A stretch of 64,000 bases of DNA from Chitinophaga sp. YR627 (GTDB lineage Bacteria > Bacteroidota > Bacteroidia > Chitinophagales > Chitinophagaceae): NCBI RefSeq assembly GCF_900114995.1, contig NZ_FOUX01000001.1, positions 2,232,001 to 2,296,000 of the forward strand, given 5' to 3'. Below the pieces are notes generated by a model that saw only the letters and a list, made by a program, of their open reading frames with translations, searched no databases and had not been told where the DNA came from. This document shows positions 17,470 to 26,153 of this stretch, in pieces (position 1 is the stretch's first letter; the number at the start of each line of letters is the position of its first letter). The translations under genes and the position numbers were made by a program.

Positions 17470-18723
17470 TTACAGTCCGAATGCAGCTTTTACTTTTTCT
17501 ACGTAGTCGAGTTTCTCCCAGGTAAACAGCTCTACTTCTACTTTCTTTTCGTTCTTTTTACCCTTGTTGAACACTTTGCTTACTACTTTGCTGTCGCGGC
17601 CCATGTGACCGTAAGCTGCTGTATCGCTATAGATAGGATTACGCAGTTTCAGACGCTGTTCGATAGCATATGGACGCAGGTCGAAGATCTCTTCTACTTT
17701 TCTTGCGATCTCACCATCAGTCATATTAACTTTAGCGGTACCGCGGGTATCGATGAACAGACCACATGGTTTAGCAACACCGATTGCGTAGGAAACCTGT
17801 ACCAGTACTTCATCGCAAAGACCGGCAGCTACCAGGTTCTTAGCGATGTGACGGGTAGCGTAAGCTGCAGAGCGGTCTACTTTGGAAGGATCTTTACCGG
17901 AGAATGCACCACCACCGTGCGCACCTTTACCACCGTAGGTATCAACGATGATCTTACGGCCAGTCAGACCGGTATCACCGTGAGGACCACCGATTACGAA
18001 TTTACCGGTTGGGTTGATATGGTAAGTGATCTGATCGTTGAAGAGTGACTGTAATTCTGGTTTCAGCTGTGCTTTAACACGAGGGATCAGGATGTTGATC
18101 ATATCTTCCTTGATCTTCGCCAGCATCTTACCTTCTGCATCGAAATCATCGTGCTGGGTAGAGATAACGATAGTATCTATACGAACAGGTTTGTTATCGT
18201 CAGAATATTCGATAGTTACCTGTGATTTAGCATCAGGGCGCAGGTAAGCGATCTCTTTGTTCTCGCGGCGTACAGCAGCCAGTTCGATCAGCAGTTTGTG
18301 TGCCAGATCGAGTGCCAGCGGCATATAGTTTTCAGTTTCACGGGTAGCGTAACCGAACATCATACCCTGGTCGCCAGCACCCTGTTCTTCCGGGTTTTTA
18401 CGTTCAACGCCCTGGTTGATATCCGGAGACTGCTCATGGATAGCAGAGAAGATACCACAGGAGTTCGCTTCGAACATATATTCACTCTTCGTATAGCCGA
18501 TCTTACGGATTACCTCACGAGCAATTTCCTGCACATCCAGGTAAGCTTCAGATTTAACTTCACCGGCCAATACCACCTGACCAGTTGTTACCAATGTCTC
18601 ACAAGCTACTTTCGAAGTTGCGTCATAGGCAAGGAAATGATCTATCAATGCGTCGGATATCTGATCGGCCACTTTATCCGGATGGCCTTCGGAAACTGAT
18701 TCTGAGGTAAATAAATAAGGCAT
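17470..18723 (-). CDS. metK: S-adenosylmethionine synthetase
   Basis: 417 residues beginning [17 protein letters not shown], with the ATP-binding [12 protein letters not shown] and the glycine-rich [19 protein letters not shown] signatures intact. It makes S-adenosylmethionine from methionine and ATP in the cytoplasm, the methyl donor for most methylations. The length is slightly above the E. coli enzyme (384), from extra residues at several loops, as usual in Bacteroidota. It is a single-gene unit on the minus strand with its own terminator. A TAnnTTTG box about 95 bases upstream and a structured leader suggest leader-based control. Confidence 0.97.
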   Translation of the reverse strand: MPYLFTSESVSEGHPDKVADQISDALIDHFLAYDATSKVACETLVTTGQVVLAGEVKSEAYLDVQEIAREVIRKIGYTKSEYMFEANSCGIFSAIHEQSPDINQGVERKNPEEQGAGDQGMMFGYATRETENYMPLALDLAHKLLIELAAVRRENKEIAYLRPDAKSQVTIEYSDDNKPVRIDTIVISTQHDDFDAEGKMLAKIKEDMINILIPRVKAQLKPELQSLFNDQITYHINPTGKFVIGGPHGDTGLTGRKIIVDTYGGKGAHGGGAFSGKDPSKVDRSAAYATRHIAKNLVAAGLCDEVLVQVSYAIGVAKPCGLFIDTRGTAKVNMTDGEIARKVEEIFDLRPYAIEQRLKLRNPIYSDTAAYGHMGRDSKVVSKVFNKGKKNEKKVEVELFTWEKLDYVEKVKAAFGL

Positions 18724-18769
18724 AAACTTTTTGAATTTCGGCTTTTAGATAAGTATTGATTCAGTACAA

Positions 18770-18811
18770 TTTACCATTTTTTTGCACTTTGGTGGTATGC
18801 TTAGTGGTAAA
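18770..18811 (-). promoter_or_regulatory. metK leader with a possible structured element
   Basis: In the minus-strand leader, TTTACCA (complement of 18805-18811) can pair with TGGTAAA (complement of 18770-18776), and an alternative inner CACT/AGTG pairing overlaps the first stem. This could form a switchable or pseudoknot-like fold ahead of metK. I cannot match it to a named SAM riboswitch class. Confidence 0.25.
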
Positions 18812-18817
18812 CCGCGC

Positions 18818-18825
18818 CAAAAATA
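18818..18825 (-). promoter_or_regulatory. -7 box of the metK promoter
   Basis: TATTTTTG on the minus strand fits the Bacteroidota -7 consensus TAnnTTTG. It predicts a leader of roughly 85-90 bases. No clear -33 box was found. Confidence 0.45.
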
Positions 18826-18860
18826 GGAAAAAACTTTGAGAATGAGTTTTCTGCCAATAA

Positions 18861-18890
18861 AAAAAGCCTCGTTTTTAACGAGGCTTTATC
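18861..18890 (-). terminator. intrinsic terminator of the GT5-like gene
   Basis: Eleven-base stem AAAGCCTCGTT (18863-18873) and AACGAGGCTTT (18877-18887) with loop TTT and flanking A/T runs on both sides. It lies 16 bases past the stop at 18906 on the minus strand. Confidence 0.75.
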
Positions 18891-18905
18891 ATTTGATGGT
18901 AAGTG

Positions 18906-19724
18906 TTATTTTCCGAGGAGTTGTGTATACAACTGCAGGTAGTCAGCGAGGTCTTCGTTATCCTTTTTGTAAGGAAGGATGATCTTGCCTTTTTCCGCCT
19001 TCAGTTCATCTACAACTTTCTTTTCAGTTTTTTCTCCGGCCAGTATGACTGCGTCGGCGTATTTACCTGCGCCTCTGTTCAGTGCACTGTTGGTACCTTC
19101 TTTATACAGTTCCAGGTCTTTTTCTTTGATCTGGGTGCTGATGGTTGCCTTTTTAACGAAGCCGGCGCCGAGTTTCTCCTTAAAGCTGTTCGGCTCCATG
19201 GAGTAAACCACTTTAGAGTGGGCAAATACCGGTTCTTTCTTGTAGGCAGTCTTCAGATATAAAGGGATCAACGAAGTCATCCATCCGCTACAGTGAATGA
19301 TGTCAGGCGGCCAGCCGAACTTCTTCACCGTTTCCAATGCTCCTTTACAGAAAAATACTGCACGGGCTGCATTATCGTCGTAGAACTGCTCGTTTTCATC
19401 CGTAAATAAGGTCTTACGTTTGAAATAGTCCTCGTTATCCAGGAAATAGACCTGTAAACGGGCGTTCGGCAAAGAAGCTACTTTGATAATCAATGGATAA
19501 TCGTCACCCTCAATCACAATGTTAATGCCAGACAGTCTTACCACCTCGTGTAACCGGTGCCTTCTCTCGTTGATAATGCCAAACCGGGGCATGATCACCC
19601 GCACTTCCAGACCGGACTCATTGGACTTAATTGCCATTTTATTGACCATGTTCGCATAATCTGTTAATTCCAGATACGGCGACATTTCCTGAGCAATAAA
19701 AAGAATTCGTTTCTTTGTGGACAT
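18906..19724 (-). CDS. GT5 glycogen/starch synthase N-terminal-domain-only protein
   Basis: 272 residues matching only the N-terminal Rossmann half of GlgA-type synthases (about 480 residues): ILFIAQEMSPY at the start, PDIIHCSGWMTSLIPLYLK in the middle and ADAVILAGEKTEKKV later. The KTGGL ADP-glucose-binding motif that normally follows the first strand is absent (ELTDYANMV instead), and there is no C-terminal sugar-donor domain. Catalysis as a glycogen synthase is therefore unlikely; a binding or regulatory role is possible. It is divergently arranged with panC, a neighbourhood I recall from other Bacteroidota. The frame is clean, so this looks like a stable short family rather than a broken gene. 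Confidence 0.75.
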   Translation of the reverse strand: MSTKKRILFIAQEMSPYLELTDYANMVNKMAIKSNESGLEVRVIMPRFGIINERRHRLHEVVRLSGINIVIEGDDYPLIIKVASLPNARLQVYFLDNEDYFKRKTLFTDENEQFYDDNAARAVFFCKGALETVKKFGWPPDIIHCSGWMTSLIPLYLKTAYKKEPVFAHSKVVYSMEPNSFKEKLGAGFVKKATISTQIKEKDLELYKEGTNSALNRGAGKYADAVILAGEKTEKKVVDELKAEKGKIILPYKKDNEDLADYLQLYTQLLGK

Positions 19725-19764
19725 CTAATGCTGATATTAATGCAGTAATTTTTAATTTGGTTTG

Positions 19765-19772
19765 CAAAATTA
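19765..19772 (-). promoter_or_regulatory. -7 box for the GT5-like gene
   Basis: TAATTTTG on the minus strand (TAnnTTTG), about 40 bases before the start codon in the intergenic space shared with panC. Confidence 0.4.
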
Positions 19773-19833
19773 CGGATTTTTAACGGAAGAAAAGACAAAT
19801 TGGCACTTTTAACATCCTTTTAAGCAATAAATT

Positions 19834-20691
19834 ATGTATCTGTTCAAGCGGAAAGACGATCTCGGAAGGCTTTTATCAACAGCCAGGAAAGAAGGCAAAC
19901 GTATTGGTTTTGTGCCTACTATGGGGGCATTACATGAAGGGCACCTGTCCCTTATCGCCGCGGCAAAAGAAAATAGCGATCTGGTAGTTTGCAGCATATT
20001 TGTCAATCCTACACAGTTTAATGATCCGGCCGATTTTGAAAAATACCCGATTACTATAGATCAGGACGTTACCCTGCTGACTGCCGCAGGTAACGATGTG
20101 CTGTTCCTGCCATCTGTGCAGGAAATGTACCCTAACGGACTGGCGCCTGAAATGCACTATGCGTTTGGACCACTGGAAACCGTATTGGAAGGTGCACACC
20201 GTCCGGGGCACTTCCAGGGCGTTGGTCAGGTAGTCCATAAACTACTGGGCCTGGTACAGCCCGATAAACTCTTTATGGGGCAGAAAGATTTTCAGCAATG
20301 CCTGATTATCAACCGTTTGATCAAATTACTCCAGCTGGATGTGGAACTGGTCATCTGCCCTACCAAACGCGAAGCTGACGGACTGGCCATGAGCAGCCGT
20401 AATCTTCGCCTCAATCCGACCGAAAGACAGAACGCTCTCCATATCTCCCGGGCACTGAATGGCATAAAGAAGCATATCCACGATGCTCCATTGCAGGAAC
20501 TCTCCGCACAGGGTATCGGCGAACTGGAAAGTAACGGTTTCGACGTGGACTATCTGGAAATGGTATCTATACAACCGGATGGCAACATCAGCTTCCCTTC
20601 CACTCCGGGAACAGACCCTTTATATGCAGTTGTTGCCGCAAAGGAAACAAGCAGCGGTGTCAGACTGATAGATAACATGCAGGTCAACTGA
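19834..20691 (+). CDS. panC: pantoate-beta-alanine ligase
   Basis: 285 residues with the HIGH-like motif MGALHEGHLSL (Met30 to about 40) and the second signature LAMSSRNLRL, as in pantothenate synthetases. It joins pantoate and beta-alanine using ATP to make pantothenate, the coenzyme A precursor. Full family length and starting at ATG 19834. It is followed 144 bases later by panD, which makes beta-alanine, while panB lies about 6.6 kb downstream, so the pathway is split over two units in this window. Confidence 0.96.
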   Translation: MYLFKRKDDLGRLLSTARKEGKRIGFVPTMGALHEGHLSLIAAAKENSDLVVCSIFVNPTQFNDPADFEKYPITIDQDVTLLTAAGNDVLFLPSVQEMYPNGLAPEMHYAFGPLETVLEGAHRPGHFQGVGQVVHKLLGLVQPDKLFMGQKDFQQCLIINRLIKLLQLDVELVICPTKREADGLAMSSRNLRLNPTERQNALHISRALNGIKKHIHDAPLQELSAQGIGELESNGFDVDYLEMVSIQPDGNISFPSTPGTDPLYAVVAAKETSSGVRLIDNMQVN

Positions 20692-20788
20692 TCCATTGAT
20701 CCATGCGAAATTAATACAGTACACCGCCTAAAACAAGCCACAGTCCATGTGTCTGCTGAGCCCTAAGCACTGTATTATATTTTTTCCC

Positions 20789-20796
20789 TAATTTTG
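20789..20796 (+). promoter_or_regulatory. -7 box for panD
   Basis: TAATTTTG fits TAnnTTTG and is 39 bases before the panD start. This suggests panD also has its own promoter. Confidence 0.45.
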
Positions 20797-20835
20797 CTGA
20801 TACACTAGAACCCACAGGAGTGGGATATATTTAAC

Positions 20836-21180
20836 ATGCATATTGAAGTACTGAAAAGTAAGATCCACCGCGCAGTTATCACTGAAGCAAACCTGCAATA
20901 CGTAGGCAGCATTACTATTGATGAAGATCTTATGGACGCTGCGAACGTTATTGAATACGAAAAAGTACAGGTAGTTAACGTGAACAATGGAGAACGCCTG
21001 GAAACCTATATCATTAAAGGCAAACGCGGTTCCGGCGTTGTCTGTATGAATGGCCCCGCTGCCCGCCTCTGTGCGGTTGGCGATATCGTGATCATTATCT
21101 CTTACGCATCTATGGACTTTGAGGAGGCTAAAAAACATACTCCTATTGCCATTTTCCCGAAAGAAAATAATAAATTGTAA
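20836..21180 (+). CDS. panD: aspartate 1-decarboxylase
   Basis: 114 residues, the usual length. The self-cleavage site is Gly24-Ser25 (YVGSITID), which yields the pyruvoyl group needed to decarboxylate aspartate to beta-alanine, the second substrate of PanC. The downstream sequence has [19 protein letters not shown], typical of the family. A YbhN-type membrane gene follows 28 bases later, probably on the same transcript. Cleavage normally needs PanZ/PanM only in enterobacteria; no such gene is seen here. Confidence 0.96.
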   Translation: MHIEVLKSKIHRAVITEANLQYVGSITIDEDLMDAANVIEYEKVQVVNVNNGERLETYIIKGKRGSGVVCMNGPAARLCAVGDIVIIISYASMDFEEAKKHTPIAIFPKENNKL

Positions 21181-21208
21181 CCGCTGATCCCAAAAAATTA
21201 CTATTACT

Positions 21209-22231
21209 ATGCCCAAATTTTTGAAGTTTATCTGCTTTTTAGCCATTGGGCTGGGATTAGTTTGGCTCGTTACACATAATCTTACTGATAAGGAAAAGGA
21301 TGATATCTTCAGTTCACTGCAGCGCGCCAACTACTGGCTGCTGATCCCTGTGATCATTGTCGGTATTGCCAGTCACTGGTACAGAGCCGTACGCTGGAAA
21401 CTGATCATGGAACCACTGGGTTATCATCCCAGTACCCTGAATACCTTCTTTGCTGTCATGGTCGGTTACCTGGCCAATCTGGCGGTACCCCGTCTCGGCG
21501 AAGTGACCCGTTGCGGCATCGTAGCGCGGTATGAGAAGATACCGGTTGACAAACTCGTAGGTACCATGATCGCTGAACGCGCAGTCGATATGCTGCTGCT
21601 GCTGATCCTGATGGTCATCACCGTAGTCATCCAGATAGACGTCATAGGTGGCCTGTTTCTCAACGAGATATGGTTGCCTATCGAAAACAAACTGGGCACT
21701 GCCGGCAGCTCCCGCTCGCTGATCCTCGCAGGAATTGCAGTGGGTGTGATCCTGCTAGGCATTATCGGCTACCGCCTGATCTCCCGTTCCAGCATCGGTA
21801 TCAAGATCCGTGCACTGGCTCATGGCGTATGGGACGGTATCCGCTCCATCGGTAAAATGGAAAAGAAAGGCTGGTTTATCTTCTATTCCATATTGATCTG
21901 GGCGATGTACTTCGCCATGATGTACCTGGGTTTCTACTGTATGGAAGAAACCCGTTACCTCGGATTAAAAGCTGCTCTTGCAGTACTGATCATCGGTAGT
22001 GTAGGAATGATCGTTACCCCTGGCGGTACCGGCGCTTATCAGTTCCTGGTGCAACGTACACTGATGGTGTATGGCGTACTGGATACTTCCGCTTATGCAT
22101 TTGGCTGGATCGTATGGTCCGCACAGACTTTACTGGTACTGATCGTAGGACTGGGGAGTCTGATCGCGCTGCCGTTGATGAATAAGCCACAAGAAGCAAC
22201 GGGCAGTAAAGAATTAGGTGTTAATAATTAG
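21209..22231 (+). CDS. YbhN/lysylphosphatidylglycerol-synthase-type transmembrane protein
   Basis: 340 residues with about eight membrane segments. The conserved pair of motifs is present: MVGYLANLAVPRLGEVTRC early and VTPGGTGAYQFLVQR late, both hallmarks of the UPF0104/LPG-synthase membrane domain. The catalytic C-terminal DUF2156 domain that adds lysine to lipid is absent, so this is the membrane part alone. Such stand-alone proteins are thought to move or bind lipids. It ends in a strong terminator and is probably co-transcribed with panD; no functional link to pantothenate is apparent. Confidence 0.82.
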   Translation: MPKFLKFICFLAIGLGLVWLVTHNLTDKEKDDIFSSLQRANYWLLIPVIIVGIASHWYRAVRWKLIMEPLGYHPSTLNTFFAVMVGYLANLAVPRLGEVTRCGIVARYEKIPVDKLVGTMIAERAVDMLLLLILMVITVVIQIDVIGGLFLNEIWLPIENKLGTAGSSRSLILAGIAVGVILLGIIGYRLISRSSIGIKIRALAHGVWDGIRSIGKMEKKGWFIFYSILIWAMYFAMMYLGFYCMEETRYLGLKAALAVLIIGSVGMIVTPGGTGAYQFLVQRTLMVYGVLDTSAYAFGWIVWSAQTLLVLIVGLGSLIALPLMNKPQEATGSKELGVNN

Positions 22232-22310
22232 GAATTAGCGCCACTGAAGCTCCATCAGTCTTATAACCGGGTATTCAGTGTTAAAGCTATTCTTCAACAA
22301 AGATTATACA

Positions 22311-22345
22311 AAAGGTGCTGATCAAATGGTCAGCACCTTTTTTTT
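22311..22345 (+). terminator. intrinsic terminator of the pan unit
   Basis: AAAGGTGCTGA (22311-22321) pairs with TCAGCACCTTT (22330-22340), followed by a T run to 22345. Confidence 0.85.
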
Positions 22346-22433
22346 GTATTCGTGGTCACCGTTTGATGGTGTTTAAAGTTCTCTCCCTGGTGATTTTATT
22401 CTCTCTACATATTTTATGTCTGGGTCATACGCT

Positions 22434-22591
22434 GCGGTTTCAGATGGGACCTCTGGCTGACGCTCTTTGAAGTTCTTATCTATTGGGCCTGGGAGGTAGG
22501 GTTGAGCTTTGGGATATCTATTTAACTTCTGGTTGGTGGGTGAGCGTACTTCAAATAGCTAAGGCCAGGGTCTCCATCTGAAAGCCTCCGC
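22434..22591 (+). repeat. long-hairpin repeat core, copy 1
   Basis: A 158-base core whose ends pair: GCGG with CCGC, TTTCAGATGG with CCATCTGAAA, TCTGGC with GCCAGG, and GCTCTTTGAAGT with ACTTCAAATAGC (one mismatch). The centre is G-rich (GGGCCTGGGAGGTAGG). It could be an RNA hairpin or a non-autonomous mobile element. Confidence 0.85.
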
Positions 22592-22687
22592 TGTGACGGG
22601 ACGGCCTACATGTAAAATGTTCTCTCCGGGTTTAGTTCATTCTTTCGACATATTTCTCTTTACGTATTTCAGTCTGGGTCATACGCT

Positions 22688-22845
22688 GCGGTTTCAGATG
22701 GGACCTCTGGCTGACGCTCTTTGAAGTTCTTGTCTATTGGGCCTGGGAGGTAGGGGTGAGCTTTGGGATATCTATTTAACTTCTGGTTGGTGGGTGAGCG
22801 TACTTCAAATAGCTAAGGCCAGGGTCTCCATCTGAAAGCCTCCGC
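22688..22845 (+). repeat. long-hairpin repeat core, copy 2
   Basis: Nearly identical to copy 1 across 158 bases. The few differences are in the centre (TCTTGTC for TCTTATC; GGGGTGAG for GGGTTGAG), and none fall in the paired arms. Confidence 0.85.
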
Positions 22846-22941
22846 TGTGACGGGACGGTTTACATGCAAAATGTTCTCTCCTGGTTTAGTTCATTCTTTC
22901 GACATATTTCTCTTTACATATTTCAGTCTGGGTCTTACGCT

Positions 22942-23099
22942 GCGGTTTCAGATGGGACCTCTGGCTGACGCTCTTTGAAGTTCTTGTCTATTGGGCCTGG
23001 GAGGTAGGGTTGAGCTTTGGGATATCTATTTAACTTCTGGTTGGCAGGTGGGCGTACTTCAAATAGCTAAGGCTAGGGTCTCCATCTGAAAGCCTCCGC
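22942..23099 (+). repeat. long-hairpin repeat core, copy 3
   Basis: 158 bases. One change in the right arm (GGCTAGG for GGCCAGG) turns a G-C pair into a G-T/U wobble, so pairing is kept. Centre differs at GGCAGGTGGGCG. Confidence 0.85.
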
Positions 23100-23121
23100 T
23101 GTGAAGAGACGGTCTATATGG

Positions 23122-23270
23122 AAAATGTTCTCTCCGGGTTTAGTTCATTCTCTTTACATGTTATTTTTTACGTATTTCAGTCTGGGCCTTACGTTGCGCC
23201 GCGATATCAGATGTGACTTCTGGTTTATGGTCTTTGACTTTTTCAGTCTTTGGGATATGTCTATGTAAAT
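23122..23270 (+). repeat. decayed hairpin repeat, copy 4
   Basis: The linker is well preserved, but the left arm is altered (GATATCAGATGTGACTTCTGG), only TCTTTGGGATAT of the centre is recognisable and the right arm is missing. It marks the junction before the opposed array. Confidence 0.65.
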
Positions 23271-23355
23271 CCTCGCTATGTGGTTTCATTTTCGGTGGTA
23301 GTGCCTCATCGTTACATCTCTTGAAACATTATCGAATATGAACAGTCACTTTACA

Positions 23356-23512
23356 GCGAAGGATTTCAGATGGAGACCCTGGCCTTAGGTATTCGAAGTA
23401 TGCCCATCCGTTTGACAGTGATTACTAGCATTCCCAAAGCCCAACACGACCTACCAAAGCCCAATAAGAGAAACTTCGAAGACCGTCAGCCAGAGGTTCC
23501 ATCTGAAACCGC
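23356..23512 (-). repeat. long-hairpin repeat core, inverted copy 5
   Basis: Read on the minus strand it is the same element: TTTCAGATGGAACC at the left and CCATCTGAAA at the right, with the inner stem GGTCTTCGAAGT/ACTTCGAATACC. Two stem positions differ from copies 1-3 on both sides at once. Confidence 0.85.
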
Positions 23513-23590
23513 AGCGTAAGCCCAACTACTGAAAATGAAACTACACAGCCACTGGCTAAACATGATTGATTCGTAAACCGCCCCGTCACA

Positions 23591-23745
23591 GCGAAGGATT
23601 TCAGATGGAGACCCTGGCCTTAGGTATTCGAAGTATGCCCATCCGACTGACGGTGATTACTAGCATTCCCAAAGCCCAACACGACCTACCAAAGCCCAAT
23701 AAGAAACTTCGAAGACCGTCAGCCAGAGGTTCCATCTGAAACCGC
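23591..23745 (-). repeat. long-hairpin repeat core, inverted copy 6
   Basis: Same subtype as copy 5, with a 235-base period between the two. A three-base length difference lies in the centre (AAGTTTCTTATT here, AAGTTTCTCTTATT in copy 5). Both are flanked by a GAAAATGAAACT linker on the plus strand. Confidence 0.85.
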
Positions 23746-23779
23746 AGCGTAAGACTCACCAATGAAAATGAAACTCCCA

Positions 23780-23995
23780 CCAAATGAGGATTGACGACTG
23801 CACTAACCTCCTAATCCAATGATTTATACATCATAATAAAGAAATATGGCATAGATTTCCTGGTGTAAATTGATGAGACACGCATTAGAATTCCTTATCT
23901 TTAAAAAAAGACATCAGAAATTTAACATACGATGTAATTCAAAATATGTATTGTTGCGACTAGCAGTGTAATCACAACCGTTAATCAGCTTTCAG
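23780..23995 (+). other. AT-rich leader upstream of ppk
   Basis: About 215 bases between the repeat cluster and ppk1 with no frame or hairpin of note. TATCTTTA near 23897 is one base off a -7 box; the ppk promoter probably lies here. Confidence 0.35.
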
Positions 23996-26152
23996 ATGCG
24001 ATTGTCCAATAGTGAGCATATAGATACAAATTTTCAAGATCCTGTGATGGAAAAGAAAAGCAATAGCAAAAAAGTAGCGCCAGCAGCTAAAAAACCAAAG
24101 ATTATTGCCAGAGATATCAGCTGGCTGGCCTTTAATGCAAGGGTCTTGCAGGAAGCATCCGACAAGAGCGTGCCCCTCCTCGAGCGTATCCGCTTCCTCG
24201 GTATTTTTTCCAACAACCTGGACGAATTTTTCCGCGTACGTGTTGCTACCCTGAAAAGAATGCTGCTGGTAGGCAAGTCCACCCGCATGCACCTGGAAGA
24301 GAACCCTGACGAGATCCTGGATGGCATTCAGGACAAAGTGATTGACCAGCAACGGGAGTTTGACCGTATCTGGGAAGGGATCGAAGATGAACTGAAAGAA
24401 CAGAAGATCTTCATCCGCACGGAAAAACACCTGAACAAAGAACAGCAGAAATTTGTCCTGAATTACTTCAACGAAGAAGTGCGCACCAATATCATCCCGC
24501 TGATGATAGAAAGTATCCAGCACTTCCCGTTCCTGCGTGATAAATCTATATATCTGGCAGTCGTACTGGCCAGACAGGATAATTCCGTAAGACAGAAGTT
24601 TGCCCTGATCGAGATCCCTACTTCTATCCTGCCCCGTTTTATCATCCTGCCATCCAAGGAAGGCGAGGAAGATATTATGCTGCTGGAAGACGTGATCCGT
24701 TTCAGCCTGCCGCATATCTTCTCCTATTTCGGTTTTGACAAATTCTCTGCACATATCATCAAGGTGACCAGAGACGCTGAACTGGATATCGACAATGATA
24801 TATCCACCAGTCTGATTCACCAGATTGAAAAAGGACTCAAAGACCGTCGTAAAGGCAAGCCTGTACGATTCGTTTATGATAAAGATATAGACCCGCTGCT
24901 GCTGGAATACCTGATGCGCCGCCTGGGCCTTTCCGGGAAGGATAACCTCATTCCCGGCGCCCGTATCCATAATTTTAAGGACTTTATGGATTTCCCGTCC
25001 GGCGTGTTCAAGGAGAAGGCACATCCGCAGCGAAAAAGCTTTATACATCCGCTCTTCGCGAATGCGTCGAGTGTGATGCATGTGATCCAGTTACAGGATG
25101 TGATGCTGCATTTCCCTTATCACTCTTTCGATACCATTATCGACCTGTTGAGAGAGGCTGCGATCGATCCGAATGTGACAAGTATCAAGCTTACCGCTTA
25201 CCGTCTTGCCAGAAATTCCAAGATCGTGAATGCCCTGGTGAATGCGGTGCGGAATGGTAAACAGGTCACTGTAGCGCTGGAATTGCGTGCACGCTTCAAT
25301 GAAGCTGATAACCTGGAGTGGAAGACACGTCTGGAAGACGAAGGTGTGAAAGTACTGATTGGTATACCGGGATTAAAAATACACGCCAAACTGTGTGTGA
25401 TCAAGAAACGCATCGGTACCAAAACCGTTCAGTGTGGCTTTGTGAGCACGGGTAATATGAATGAAAAAACAGCCCGGGTATATGGCGACCACTGTCTGCT
25501 GACGGCCAACCGTAATATCCTCGCTGACATCAACCGCATCTTCAGTTACCTCGAAAACAGCAAACATGATGTGAAATTGCTGGAGGCATGTAATACGCTG
25601 CCGGTGAGTCCGTACAGTATGCGTCCGTTCTTCCTGCGCATGATCGATAAAGAGATCAAGAATGCCCGTCATAAAAAAGGCGGTTCGATGATCCTCAAAA
25701 TGAACTCGCTCTCCGATCCGGAGATGATCAGCAAACTATATGAGGCAGCAAAAGAAGGCGTCGATGTCAGCATGATCATCAGGGGTATCTGTTGCGCATA
25801 CACGGAAAATAAAAAATGGAAGAAAGATATTACTGCTGTCAGCATTGTGGATGAGTACCTGGAGCATGCCCGCGTATTCTCTTTCGGTAGAGACAGTCAG
25901 GAGAAAGTATATATCGCTTCCTGTGACTGGATGCTGCGTAACCTAGATCACCGTGTGGAAGTGGCCATTCCGATCTTCGATCCGGCAATACAGCAGGAAC
26001 TGAAGGATATTCTCGCTATACAGCTGAGCGGTAATGTGAAAGCAAGGATACTGGACAATGAGCAGAAGAATGAATACAAGCGGGATAACGGGAAAAAGAT
26101 CAGATCACAGATAGAGATCTTTAAGTATTTACATGAGAAACAGTATAGCTAA
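23996..26152 (+). CDS. ppk1: polyphosphate kinase 1
   Basis: 718 residues. After a Lys- and Ala-rich N-terminal stretch (to about residue 37) the PPK1 start IIARDISWLAFNARVLQEA appears. The two active-site histidines of the PLD-like core are visible: His463 in IHAKLCVIKK, the phosphorylated one in the family, and His652 in LDHRVEVAIPI. It reversibly makes polyphosphate from ATP at the membrane. The exopolyphosphatase gene follows 211 bases later on the same strand, a common pairing. ATG 23996 is used here; ATG 24047 is also possible because the first 17 residues are poorly conserved in character. Confidence 0.95.
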   Translation: MRLSNSEHIDTNFQDPVMEKKSNSKKVAPAAKKPKIIARDISWLAFNARVLQEASDKSVPLLERIRFLGIFSNNLDEFFRVRVATLKRMLLVGKSTRMHLEENPDEILDGIQDKVIDQQREFDRIWEGIEDELKEQKIFIRTEKHLNKEQQKFVLNYFNEEVRTNIIPLMIESIQHFPFLRDKSIYLAVVLARQDNSVRQKFALIEIPTSILPRFIILPSKEGEEDIMLLEDVIRFSLPHIFSYFGFDKFSAHIIKVTRDAELDIDNDISTSLIHQIEKGLKDRRKGKPVRFVYDKDIDPLLLEYLMRRLGLSGKDNLIPGARIHNFKDFMDFPSGVFKEKAHPQRKSFIHPLFANASSVMHVIQLQDVMLHFPYHSFDTIIDLLREAAIDPNVTSIKLTAYRLARNSKIVNALVNAVRNGKQVTVALELRARFNEADNLEWKTRLEDEGVKVLIGIPGLKIHAKLCVIKKRIGTKTVQCGFVSTGNMNEKTARVYGDHCLLTANRNILADINRIFSYLENSKHDVKLLEACNTLPVSPYSMRPFFLRMIDKEIKNARHKKGGSMILKMNSLSDPEMISKLYEAAKEGVDVSMIIRGICCAYTENKKWKKDITAVSIVDEYLEHARVFSFGRDSQEKVYIASCDWMLRNLDHRVEVAIPIFDPAIQQELKDILAIQLSGNVKARILDNEQKNEYKRDNGKKIRSQIEIFKYLHEKQYS

Positions 26153-26153
26153 T

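Larger units (their letters stand above)
22373..23270 (+). repeat. direct tandem array of a ~254-bp unit (3 full copies and one decayed)
   Basis: Units repeat with a period of 254 bases (TTTCAGATGG at 22438, 22692 and 22946). The linkers are conserved too: copies 2 to 4 are each preceded by a stretch with GTTCTCTCC, TTTAGTTCATTCT and TCTGGG, while copy 1 has a more diverged linker. No protein frame of any length is shared by the copies. The hairpin cores are listed separately. Confidence 0.9.

Noticed and set aside
18906..19724. Broken glycogen synthase gene
   Set aside because: The frame is clean with its own promoter box and terminator; the neighbouring sequence shows no trace of a C-terminal half.
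22373..23780. CRISPR array or integron cassette array
   Set aside because: The repeat unit is 155-254 bases, not 25-45, there are no unique spacers, no cas genes and no attC core-site (GTTRRRY) pattern with cassettes; the copies are themselves long hairpins.
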